NCBI RefSeq assembly: GCF_021026375.1
Contig: NZ_JAJNDB010000001.1
Location: forward strand, 1,984,001 to 2,048,000
Direction: 5' to 3'
Origin: Actinomycetospora endophytica
GTDB taxonomy: Bacteria; Actinomycetota; Actinomycetes; Mycobacteriales; Pseudonocardiaceae
DNA: 64,000 nt
The translations under genes were made by a program, and so were the position numbers. Positions within the stretch are counted from its first letter, which is position 1. Each line of letters opens with the position of its first letter. Below, piece by piece: positions 25,176 to 33,318 of the stretch. The notes under the pieces were generated by a model, which made no database searches, was not told the origin of the DNA, and saw only the letters and a program-made list of their open reading frames with translations.

Positions 25176-25955
25176 TCAGGGGTTCGGGCGGGGTGGTCCT
25201 TCGTTGGTTCGGGCTTGGCGCATCCGAAACGATTGGCCGGATGTGGTCACGACGTGGCAGTGATGGAGGAGTCGGTCGAGCAGGCTGACCGCGGTGGTGT
25301 GTTCGGGCAGGAACCGGCCCCACTGTTCGAAGGGCCAGTGCGAGGCGATCGCCAGCGAGCGGCGTTCGTAGACCGCGGCGACCAGCCGGAACAGCAGCTG
25401 GGCGGCGGTGTCGTCTAGCGGCGCGAACCCGATCTCGTTCAGGATGATCAGGTCGTAGCGCAGCAGGGAGTCGATGACCCGGCCCACGGAGTTGTCGGCC
25501 AGCCCGCGGTAGAGGGTCTCGACGAGGTCGGCGGCGGTGAAGTAGCGGACCCGGTGGCCGGCCTCGACGGCGGCGTGCCCGAGCGCGACCAGCAGGTGTG
25601 ATTTGCCGGTGCCGGCCGGCCCGACCAGGGCCGCGTTCTCCGCCGCCCGGATCCACTCGAGCCCGGCGAGGTAGTCGAACGTGGCGCGCGGGACGCTGGC
25701 GGCCGAGAGGTCGAACTCGTCGAGGGTCTTGGCCAGTGGGAATCCGGCGGCCTTGTGTCGGCGGCGGGTGTTGGCCGCGTCGCGGGCGGCGATCTCGGCG
25801 TCGATCAGGGTGCGCAGCAGCTCCTCGGGGCTCCAGCGTTGGGTCTTGGCGGTCAGCAGTAGCTCGGGGCCCAGTTCGCGGACGGTGGCCAGCTTGAGCC
25901 GCTTGAGGCCTGCTTCGAGGTCGGCGGGCAGCGCGGGCGGTGACGTTGCGGTCAT
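25176..25955 (-). CDS. istB: IS21-family helper ATPase IstB
   Basis: 259 residues, full length for IstB, from ATG 25955. Walker A is GPAGTGKSHLL, Walker B RYDLIILNEIG, and the C-terminal DRLLHHCHVVTTSGQSFRMRQA is typical. It overlaps the istA stop by 4 bases, the usual IS21 arrangement. It differs clearly from the IstB at 601-1341, so the two come from different IS21 elements. The partner transposase gene is truncated, so this ATPase probably has no active partner here. Confidence 0.92.
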   Translation of the reverse strand: MTATSPPALPADLEAGLKRLKLATVRELGPELLLTAKTQRWSPEELLRTLIDAEIAARDAANTRRRHKAAGFPLAKTLDEFDLSAASVPRATFDYLAGLEWIRAAENAALVGPAGTGKSHLLVALGHAAVEAGHRVRYFTAADLVETLYRGLADNSVGRVIDSLLRYDLIILNEIGFAPLDDTAAQLLFRLVAAVYERRSLAIASHWPFEQWGRFLPEHTTAVSLLDRLLHHCHVVTTSGQSFRMRQARTNEGPPRPNP

Positions 25956-26660
25956 GAGGCGTCCCCGTTCTCGACGCCGACGGTGTCGGCGCTGGGCAGG
26001 GCGTAGTCGGCCAGCGAGCGCGTGGTGACCCGGGGCAGGTCGATGACCAGCGCGTCCCCGGCCGGTTGCGGGTCGGGGGTGGCGACGCCGGCGGCCAGGA
26101 TGGAGCGGACGTCCTCGGCGTGCCAGCGGCGGAACGCGGTCGCCCGGGTCAACGCGGCCAGCATCGGGTCGCGGCCGTAGGCGGCCTCGAGGACGAGCAG
26201 CTCGTCGAGCTCGGGGCCCAGGCGGGTGTTGCCGGCCGCGGTCGCCCCGGTCAGGAAGGTCTCGGCGACCGGGCCGAACGCGCAGAACCGCTTCTCCGCG
26301 TTCGTCCTGGGTCGCGGTGCCCGCCGCGGGGTGTTGGGGCGGGGCCGGTTGTAGTGGGTGTCGTCGATGCTGGCCTCGCCCGGGGCGACCAGGGTGTGCT
26401 CGGCCAGGATCACCCCGCTGTCGCGCTCGAGGACTCTCAGCGTCCCGTCGCTGGTGGCCAGCTCGACGGTGGCGCCGATCAGCCGGGTGGGCACCGAGTA
26501 GCGCGCGGAGCCGAACCGGACGCAGGAGAGCCGGTCGACCTTGCGGGTCACCACCGTCCGGCCGGGCAGCGCCGGGCGCAGCGAGGGCAACCCACCCAGC
26601 AGCTCACGTTCCCGGCCGAGGCGCTCGGCGGGGACCGCGCAGATCTCAAGCGGGCCCGTT
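25952..26660 (-). pseudogene. istA: IS21-family IstA transposase, C-terminal remnant
   Basis: About 230 residues of the IstA C-terminus: RKVDRLSCVRFGSARYSVPTRLIG, GEASIDDTHYNRPRPNTPRR and the end DYALPSADTVGVENGDAS. The N-terminal HTH and the DDE catalytic core are missing. Upstream the frame closes at a TGA near 26660, 45 bases from the end of the IS481-family element, whose insertion or a linked deletion probably removed the rest. Confidence 0.82.
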
Positions 26661-26703
26661 CACGCAAAGTGCGCTGTGCGGTCTCGGGAGATCGTTGGCG
26701 GAT

Positions 26704-28678
26704 TGTCGTCAGGACTTGGTTGTCGGCCCGGCCTTGGTCCAGGTCTTGAAGCGGGTCAGTGGCTTGCTGGGGTCGGGGGCGAAGGTGGTGAGTTCGTGGT
26801 CGCCGTCGAGGACGCGGAAGGTGGTGTCCTCGGCGATGACGGTGATGGTCTTGCCGGCGTGCGCGCGTCCGATCCGCAGGCGGTGGCGGGCCACCATGAC
26901 CACTCCGCACTCCGTCGGCGCCGACGACGCGCTGGGAGCGGGGAGCGTGGGCGGGTATAGGGGCCGGCAGCGGGCCCGCGGCGCGGCGGGCGCCGCGGAG
27001 CGCGAGGCGGCGCTCGAGCTCGATGGGGTGGGGCCAGGAGCCGACCAGCATCTGGTCGGTGACGGCGTGGACGAGGTGGCCATCGAGGCGCAGCGCTACC
27101 CGGGTGCCGGTATGGACGACACCGACGTTGAAGTCGGTGCCATCGACCCGCACGATCCCGTCGCGGCCGACGACCCGATCGACCTCGACCACCGTGTGGG
27201 CCGCGCAGTGACGGGGACTGCGCGGCAGCGCCGCCGGCGCCGGCGCCGCGCCGGCGGGCGGGCGCCGCGGGCGCGCAACTCGGCGAGGTGGGTCGGCGAG
27301 AGCCGGGAAGCCACGGTCTTGAGCAGCTGATCCTCGAGGCAGACGTGGACGGTGTCGACGTCAGCTCGGACGGTGACCAGACGCCCGCCGTAGGCAGGTC
27401 CGAGCCAGACCTGTTGATGGGCGGCGACGGCGAAGCTGCCGCAGCTCGGGACCCGGACCTCCAGCTCCACCGCCCCATCAGCAGCGCCGTCGGCAACGGG
27501 AACCTCGCCGGCCGGTGCCGTCAGCGCTGACGAACTCGACGACGGCTCCGAGCTGGTCGCGGAGCACAGCCCGTCGCTGAGCTGCGCCTCGGCGTCGAGA
27601 GCCGCCGGGGGCGCGGGTGCGGTGCTGGCGAGCGGACCGGCGGTGGCCGCCTGTCCGGGGCGGAACAGCCTGGCCGGGGTGGCCATGTCCAGGCTCTGAT
27701 GCGGTCGGACGTGGTTGTAGCCCTGTACCCAGGCATCGATCGCGGCCTGGGCGGTGTCGAGATCGGCGAACGGCGCGACCTGGTCGAGCAGCTCACGGCG
27801 CAACGTCCGATGGAACCGCTCGATCTTCCCCGGTGCTCGTCGGGGGAGCGGCGCTTGGTCAACCGGGCGGTGATCCCAAGCTCGCGGCAGGTTCGCTCGA
27901 AGAGCACCTCGACCGGCGCCGGGCGGGTGTAGCGGCCGGTGAACTGCTTGCCGTTGTCGGTCAGCACCTCACTGGGCACCCCGGAGCGCGCGATCGCCGC
28001 GAGGAATGCCCCGGTGACCGCCCGGCCGGTCGGCACCACGACCAGGGCGGCGACGACCACGGAGCGGGAGTGGTTGTCGATCCCAGAGACCATCGTGACC
28101 TCGCGCCCGCCCGCCAGGTGCACCCCGCCCACCAGATCGAGCTGCCAGAGCGCCATCGGCGTCTCCCGGGCCCACCGCTTGTACGTGCGCGGCCGGCGCT
28201 GCTCCTGCGGGGCGACCAGCTCATGGCGCACCAGCACCCGGTGCACTGTCGCCCGCGACGGCGCCGCCTCGGCTCCGTGGGTCACGGCGAGCTCGTAGGC
28301 GATCCGGCGGGCGCCCCACCGCGGATGCTCCCGCCGCAGCCCAGCGATCTCGGCCTCCAGCGTCGCGGTGGTCCGCGACGGGCTGGAGCGCGGACGCCGA
28401 GATCGGTCCGCCAACCCGACCACGCCCGCCTCGTCGAACCGGCGCCGCCACCGGTAGACCGCCTGCCGGGACACCCCGTAGCGATCAGCCACCTCCGCGA
28501 CCGGCGAACCGGCCCGGACCTCGAGTACCGCCCGATACCGCTGCTCGACCCACCAGCCGACGTCCTCGCCCACGCGCTCTCCTCCCACTCCGAAACGAGC
28601 GGAACAAGATCATCTTCGGCGCGAAGTCGTGAAGCCTGTCCTGAGGCCGAAGCGTCAACCAGGTCCTGAGACGTCACA
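26704..28678 (-). mobile_element. IS481-family insertion sequence, decayed
   Basis: An actinobacterial IS481-type element. Ends are marked by an imperfect inverted repeat: TCAGGACTTGGTTGTC at 26709-26724 against GTCAACCAGGTCCTGA at 28654-28669 (14 of 16 paired). The right end extends through acgtcaca to 28678, while the left end is slightly degraded. It carries one transposase gene broken by several frameshifts. It lies next to the truncated IstA. Confidence 0.65.
26709..28588 (-). pseudogene. IS481-family transposase, multiple frameshifts
   Basis: The start at 28588 reads MGGERVGEDVGWWVEQRYRA and continues through the HTH (VAEVADRYGVSRQAVYRWRR) and the first part of the integrase core (MALWQLDLVGGVHLAGGREV, SGIDNHSRSVVVAALV, EVLTDNGKQFTG). 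Near 27830 the frame changes: ERFHRTLRRELLDQ and NHVRPHQSLDMATPARLF continue in another frame. Further breaks lie near 27200 and 26990, before the C-terminal RAHAGKTITVIAEDTTFRVL that ends at 26709. Not functional as read. Confidence 0.82.
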
Positions 28679-29034
28679 CATCAACGTCGGCGGGTTGCGC
28701 CCGATCTCACCGGGCCACGCCCGCTACTGGGAGTCGGTGGCCGACCACCTGACCAACGAGGTGCTGGGCAACGACGCAGCGGCGGGCCCGCCTCTGGTGC
28801 GCGCCGAGACGTTCCGCCACCTGTGGCTATGTCAACGTTGCTTGGCTCCAGGTCGACGCAACCTTGTACCCACTTGTCGATCTCTGCGGGTGTGAGCGAG
28901 GCTCGGCGGCGGGCGTGTCAACGGCGGCTCATCTTGAGCAGCGGTCGGCGACTGGTTCTTTGATCAGGCGTGATGGCTGTCGGCGGGCCGTTGGAGGCCG
29001 AGCTTGAGCCCGTGATGATGGCGCTAAGCGAAGC
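28679..29034. other. Stretch after IS481 with a possible gene fragment
   Basis: On the plus strand INVGGLRPISPGHARYWESV then ADHLTNEVLGNDAAAGPPLV looks protein-like (about 28679-28850) but has no start of its own and stops soon. It may be the remains of a gene cut by the IS481 insertion. Nothing else seen. Confidence 0.3.
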
Positions 29035-29409
29035 TCAGCTAGCGCCATCACCGTGGGGGAGCGCCCAGGACAGGGTCACCGTGGTGCCGGTCGGGTGGGT
29101 CGCGGTCTCCACCCGGCCGGCGAGGGCGCGCATCAGGGCGAGACCACGGCCCCGTCCTCCTGGGTCCGCCGGCGGTGGGTGCCACCGTCCGTGGTCGCTG
29201 ACCTGGACCTCGGCGACGGCGCCGCCGGTCGCCGCGGCGAGCCGGACCGGTCTGCCCGGCTCTGGGTAGGCGTGGTCGGCGACGTTGGTCAACGCTTCGT
29301 AGACGGCCGCCTCGATCTCGCCGGTGGTCTCCTGGTCGAAACCGATCGCCGCCACCCACTGCTGTAGCCGGTGGCGCAGCCCGCGCAGATTCTGCGCGAT
29401 CGCGGCCAC
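29035..29409 (-). CDS. RsbW/SpoIIAB-like ATP-binding protein (HATPase_c_2)
   Basis: 124 residues from GTG 29409. The GHKL ATPase boxes are visible: N box EAAVYEALTNVADHAYP, G1 VQVSDHGRW, G2 GGRGRGLALMRAL, and a final TVTLSWAL strand. Family members are anti-sigma-factor kinases or stand-alone partners of PP2C/STAS switch proteins. No cognate sigma factor or STAS gene is near. The start is uncertain: no clear ribosome site precedes the GTG, and frames upstream differ. It lies 196 bases downstream of the small-paralogue cassette on the same strand. Confidence 0.78.
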   Translation of the reverse strand: MAAIAQNLRGLRHRLQQWVAAIGFDQETTGEIEAAVYEALTNVADHAYPEPGRPVRLAAATGGAVAEVQVSDHGRWHPPPADPGGRGRGLALMRALAGRVETATHPTGTTVTLSWALPHGDGAS

Positions 29410-29605
29410 GTTGAGCTGCAGCGGTGCCGGTGACCCGGGTGGGCTGCGGCTGCGCGGTCCCCTTGACCTGGTCCCTGACGTCGGGATCCGGCGCCGCCCT
29501 GGTCCTGGTCGCGAGCAGCACCCGGGACGGCGAGGTCGCTGTCACGCTGCTGTGGCGCGGTCCGCATCGGCAGCGACTGACGTCGTCGAGGTTGACCGAA
29601 TGACG

Positions 29606-29953
29606 TTAAGTCTCGCCGGTTGGCGCACTGGGAACGGCGGCGGGTCTGGTCGGTGTCGGGGTGAGAGCTGTGGTGAGACCGGGCCAGCTGGCGGTGGTAT
29701 GTGTCTTCTGACCGTCGGGATCGGCAGCGAGGATCTCCTCGGTGAGCGCCCGGATAAGCCCGTCGGGCGTGAGCGCGCATCCGAGGTCGGCGTAGGTGGT
29801 GAGTTCGAGGGCGACGAGCCGGCCCAGCGCCCCGGGGTAGAGGCGCCGGGCGCGGTAGCCGGCGCGGCGCAGCCGTCGGCGGTCCTGGTAGTCCAGTCGC
29901 GGGGCGTTCCCGTCCGGCTGTGGTGGGCTGGGCGGGATCCGGATGCCGGTCAC
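29606..29953 (-). CDS. Small-paralogue cassette, member 3
   Basis: 115 residues from a GTG at 29953 that overlaps the stop of member 2 (GTGA). The core YRARRLYPGALGRLVALELTTYADLG, then PDGLIRALTEEILAA, repeats the pattern of the two upstream genes. It has an added N-terminal stretch (MTGIRIPPSPPQPDG) and a longer C-terminal tail rich in Thr/Pro. Soluble, no known family. Confidence 0.7.
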   Translation of the reverse strand: MTGIRIPPSPPQPDGNAPRLDYQDRRRLRRAGYRARRLYPGALGRLVALELTTYADLGCALTPDGLIRALTEEILAADPDGQKTHTTASWPGLTTALTPTPTRPAAVPSAPTGET

Positions 29954-30165
29954 TGGGCCGGTCTCGATGCCGCGTGCAGTATTTCGTCGGCGAGCTGCGG
30001 GACGAGGCGATCGCCGTCGAACTGGTAGCCGAAGTCGGCCCACGCCCGGAGTTCGCGCTCGATCAACTCGCCCAACGCCCCGGGCTGCAGCGCCTGGGCG
30101 TGGGCCGCGGCGATCCGGCACCGGGAACGGTCGGCTGCGGTGGTGGATTGCTCGCCGACGGTCAT
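29950..30165 (-). CDS. Small-paralogue cassette, member 2
   Basis: 71 residues from ATG 30165, which overlaps the stop of member 1 by 4 bases. Core: AAAHAQALQPGALGELIERE, LRAWADFGYQFDGDRLVPQL, ADEILHAA. The LQPGALGEL motif is the counterpart of IYPGLLGEL in member 1 and LYPGALGRL in member 3. Helical, soluble, no recognised domain. Confidence 0.75.
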   Translation of the reverse strand: MTVGEQSTTAADRSRCRIAAAHAQALQPGALGELIERELRAWADFGYQFDGDRLVPQLADEILHAASRPAQ

Positions 30166-30377
30166 GGCAGGCTGGCCCTGCTCACGGCGGTGGGCCGGTG
30201 GAGGATGTCGTCGACCAGGCGGGGGACCAGGGCGTCGCGGTGGTCGCGGTATCCCAGCTCGACCGCGCGCTCCAGCTCGCGGCAGATCAGCTCGCCCAGC
30301 AGCCCGGGGTAGATCCGGCGGGCATAGTCGGCGGCCGCGCGGTAGCGCGAACTCTCGTGCAGAGCCAGTGTTCGCAT
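30162..30377 (-). CDS. Small-paralogue cassette, member 1
   Basis: 71 residues from ATG 30377 with ggggaaa upstream on the minus strand. Core: ADYARRIYPGLLGELICREL, ERAVELGYRDHRDALVPRLV, DDILHRP. First of three translationally coupled paralogues. The conserved pattern is A-(R/Q)-x-(L/I)-(Y/Q)-PG-(A/L)-LG-(E/R)-L, an acidic spacer, and a closing (D/E)-(D/E)-IL. Function unknown; the size and coupling suggest subunits of one small complex. Confidence 0.75.
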   Translation of the reverse strand: MRTLALHESSRYRAAADYARRIYPGLLGELICRELERAVELGYRDHRDALVPRLVDDILHRPTAVSRASLP

Positions 30378-30908
30378 GATTTCCCCCTGCTACTACGTGT
30401 CACGCCACGACGCGGTGAGCTTTGCCCCTCAACGCTTATGGCCGATGGCGTTTGGCTCTTAGGTTACAGAAGGCGATATCAGCGCGCCATTGACCACTTA
30501 ACTTACGCCAAACAGGTGATACATCCGGGTTGTGTGTGCGACTGATCTCGGGCTGCAGTTGGTCCTTTCCGCATGCCCAACGCCACGGGGCAGACACGTG
30601 AGCTGGTCGCGGCCGTGATACAGCCGGTAGAACACGCGGGACGCTGGCGTGCCGGGCGTCGTTGTCCGCCGAATCGGACTCGCCGGGCACCTTCTCGGTG
30701 ATCAGGTCGATAAGCGCGGCGAGGTCGTCGGCGCCGTGGTTGGTGGCGAGTGGTCATGACCCGCTCCTGGGGGCGTCGGTTCCCGAAGGTTTCCGGGAGC
30801 GATGCTCGACGGTGCCGTGCCTGGGTGGCGGCCCGGGGCCGCAGATCACCCGTTGCGCTGAACCAGCGGCCCACCCCGTGACCGCGGGCTGGTCCGCCGG
30901 GTTGGCGA
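30378..30908. other. Upstream region of the cassette, possible decayed small gene
   Basis: On the minus strand HGADDLAALIDLITEKVPGE then SDSADNDARHASV looks protein-like (about 30650-30750) but lacks an in-frame start and is preceded by a stop; an ATG in another frame lies upstream. It may be a frameshifted small gene. The AT-rich bases near 30450-30500 could hold the cassette promoter. Confidence 0.3.
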
Positions 30909-31172
30909 CAGCGGTTCGTGGCGGTGGACCGGCCCGGAGTGGCCAGCGTGGACGTGCCTCAGGAGTCTTCAGCGGACGAGGCGAGGTATGTCGACGGGTG
31001 CGCGACACCCGGGCGTGGAACGGGTCGTGGAACGAAACGGCGTCAAGTTGCGGAGGCCGGTGAGCACGGTGTGACTGGTGACGTGCACCGATAGACGCAC
31101 AGAGGCTGCCGTTCACAGAGAAGAACGTTCTCGTAATGCGTAGGTCGTCGGTTCGATTCCGACAGGCGGCTC
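30909..31172 (+). repeat. 264-bp direct repeat, copy 2, ending in a tRNA-Thr 3' fragment (att-like)
   Basis: Same length and order as copy 1 at 15825-16088, with isolated substitutions (for example cggagtgg for cggagcgg). The final segment aatgcgtaggtcgtcggttc, then gattccgacaggcggctc, is the 3' half of a tRNA with a CGT anticodon. Here the tRNA end is followed by a hairpin terminator, as expected at a native tRNA locus, while copy 1 is not. So this copy probably marks the chromosomal junction. Confidence 0.85.
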
Positions 31173-31180
31173 CGCAGGTC

Positions 31181-31211
31181 AGGGCCCGTATCGCACGCCG
31201 GTACGGGCCCT
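31181..31211 (+). terminator. tRNA-type terminator beyond the right att-like repeat
   Basis: AGGGCCCGTA (31181-31190) pairs perfectly with TACGGGCCCT (31202-31211), followed by TCT. Its place 9 bases after the tRNA 3' end suits a native tRNA terminator. Confidence 0.75.
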
Positions 31212-31385
31212 TCTGCTGCCCGGCCGAGGCCGCTTTCCCGCCCGGCAGCGACGGCAGCCGACCCGCGATGCCTAGGTCAGGACTAGGTACTTGGCCGATG
31301 TGTCGGGGACCAGGCCGGACCACCGTGGACGGACCACCACTTCTGGTCCGGCGCCGATCCGGACGACTTCCGCCTGGAGGACGCG

Positions 31386-32741
31386 ATGACGCAGAGCCTC
31401 GACCGAGCTCAGAACATCCTCGCCGACGCCGTCGTCGACGACCGCGAGTCCGGAGTGGTGAAGGCCAATCGCCGGATCTTCACCGACGAAGAGATCTTCG
31501 AGCTCGAGATGAAGCACATCTTCGAGGGCAACTGGGTCTACCTCGCCCACGAGAGCCAGGTCGCCGAGGCCGGGGACTACTTCACCACCTACATCGGCCG
31601 TCAGCCCGTGGTGATCACCCGCGACAAGGACGGCGGCCTGCACTGCCTGATCAATGCGTGCGCCCACCGCGGGGCCATGCTCTGCCGCAAGAAGCGGGAC
31701 AACCGCAGGACCCTGACCTGCCCGTTCCACGGCTGGACCTACCGCAACGACGGCACCCTGCTCAACGTCAAGGACCCCGAGGGCGCCGGCTACCCCGAGA
31801 ACTTCAACACCGACGGGTCGCACAACCTGGTCAGGGTCCCGGTGTTCGAGAGCTACCGCGGGTTCCTGTTCGGCAGCCTCGATCACGACGTCCAGCCCCT
31901 GACCGAGCACCTCGGCGACACCACCGAGCTGATCGACATGATGGTCGACCAGTCGCCGGAGGGTCTCGAGGTGCTGCGCGGCTCGTCGACCTACACCTTC
32001 GACGGCAACTGGAAGGTCCAGGCCGAGAACGGCGCCGACGGCTACCACGTCACCGCGCTGCACTGGAACTACGCCGCCACCACATCGCGGCGCGAGAGCG
32101 GCGAGTCCAAGAACGAGACGAAGGCCCTCGACGCCGGCGGCTGGGGCAAGTCCGGCGGCGGCTACTGGTCCTTCCCCCACGGCCACCTCTGCCTCTGGAC
32201 CTGGAAGGCCAACCCCGAGGACCAGCCCCTCTACAGCGAGATCGACACGCTCAAGGAGCAGTTCGGCGAGGCCACGGGCGACTTCATGGTCCGAGGCTCC
32301 CGCAATCTGTGCCTCTACCCGAACGTCTACCTGATGGACCAGTTCTCGACGCAGATCCGGCACTTTCGCCCGATCGCGCCGAACCAGACCGAGGTCACGA
32401 TCTACTGCATCGCCCCCAAGGGCGAGAGCGACCAGGCGCGGGCCAATCGCATCCGCCAGTACGAGGACTTCTTCAACGCCTCGGGCATGGCCACCCCCGA
32501 CGACCTCGAGGAGTTCCGGGCCTGCCAGCTGACCTTCCAGGCCACCACCGCGCCGTGGAACGACATGACCCGCGGGATGCAGCACTGGATCGACGGACCG
32601 GACGAGGTCGCCTCGGCGCTGGGCATGGACGGCGTCATCTCCTCGGGCGCGAAGAACGAGGACGAGGGCCTCTACCCCGTCCAGCACGGCTACTGGCTCG
32701 AGACGATGCGCAGCGCGCTCGAGGCCGAGAAGGAGGCCTGA
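31386..32741 (+). CDS. benA: Benzoate 1,2-dioxygenase large (alpha) subunit
   Basis: 451 residues. Rieske non-haem iron oxygenase that adds O2 across benzoate C1-C2 to give the cis-diol carboxylate. The Rieske cluster ligands are Cys92 and His94 (CAHRG) and Cys112 and His115 (CPFHGW). The mononuclear iron site is in [13 protein letters not shown] (His221, His226). Length, the [14 protein letters not shown] start and the order benA-benB-benC fit the benzoate/toluate group rather than biphenyl or naphthalene enzymes. The ATG has ggagg 7 bases upstream. It heads the operon, directly right of the tRNA end and its terminator, so the promoter lies at about 31212-31375. Confidence 0.93.
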   Translation: MTQSLDRAQNILADAVVDDRESGVVKANRRIFTDEEIFELEMKHIFEGNWVYLAHESQVAEAGDYFTTYIGRQPVVITRDKDGGLHCLINACAHRGAMLCRKKRDNRRTLTCPFHGWTYRNDGTLLNVKDPEGAGYPENFNTDGSHNLVRVPVFESYRGFLFGSLDHDVQPLTEHLGDTTELIDMMVDQSPEGLEVLRGSSTYTFDGNWKVQAENGADGYHVTALHWNYAATTSRRESGESKNETKALDAGGWGKSGGGYWSFPHGHLCLWTWKANPEDQPLYSEIDTLKEQFGEATGDFMVRGSRNLCLYPNVYLMDQFSTQIRHFRPIAPNQTEVTIYCIAPKGESDQARANRIRQYEDFFNASGMATPDDLEEFRACQLTFQATTAPWNDMTRGMQHWIDGPDEVASALGMDGVISSGAKNEDEGLYPVQHGYWLETMRSALEAEKEA

Positions 32742-32743
32742 TC

Positions 32744-33298
32744 ATGACGACCGCCGAGAAGCCCGTCGGGACGGGCAGGGACGCCGACACCCCCGGCAGC
32801 GGACATGCGTTGATCACCCAGAACCTCATCGAGCAGTTCCTCTACCGCGAGGCCCGCTACCTCGACGACCGCGAGTTCGAGCGGTGGCTCGAGTGCTACG
32901 CCGACGACGTCGTGTACTGGCTGCCGTGCTGGGACGACCACGACACCCTCACCCAGGACCCGCAGCGCGAGATCTCGCTGATCTACTACCCGAACAAGGG
33001 CGGCCTGGAGGACCGGGTGTTCCGCATCCGCACCGAGCGCTCGAGCGCGACGTCGATCCCGGAACCGCGGACCAGCCACAACATCACCAACGTCGAGGTG
33101 ATCGAGCGGCGTGGCGACCTGGTCGACGTGCGCTTCAACTGGCACACCATGTACTTCCGGTACAAGACGGTCGATCCCTATTACGGGACGTCGTTCTACA
33201 CGATCGACTTCTCGGGGCCCTCGCCGCTGATCCGTCGCAAGACCGTGGTGCTCAAGAACGACTTCATCCACCACGTCGTCGACGTGTACCACTTCTGA
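32744..33298 (+). CDS. benB: Benzoate 1,2-dioxygenase small (beta) subunit
   Basis: 184 residues from ATG 32744, two bases after the benA stop, with aaggagg upstream. The NTF2-like ring-hydroxylating beta-subunit fold is seen in LIEQFLYREARYLDDREFERWLECYADDVVYWLP and the end RRKTVVLKNDFIHHVVDVYHF, both typical. The small subunit helps hold the alpha3beta3 hexamer together. The N-terminal 20 residues are a flexible extension. A longer frame upstream in the same phase is only a shadow of benA. Confidence 0.92.
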   Translation: MTTAEKPVGTGRDADTPGSGHALITQNLIEQFLYREARYLDDREFERWLECYADDVVYWLPCWDDHDTLTQDPQREISLIYYPNKGGLEDRVFRIRTERSSATSIPEPRTSHNITNVEVIERRGDLVDVRFNWHTMYFRYKTVDPYYGTSFYTIDFSGPSPLIRRKTVVLKNDFIHHVVDVYHF

Positions 33299-33318
33299 CC
33301 AGGAGGAGAGTGAGTGCG

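Noticed and set aside
31136..33298. 720-codon frame running from the tRNA end through benA into benB
   Set aside because: Only the benB part (from ATG 32744) is coding; the rest is an out-of-phase reading of benA.
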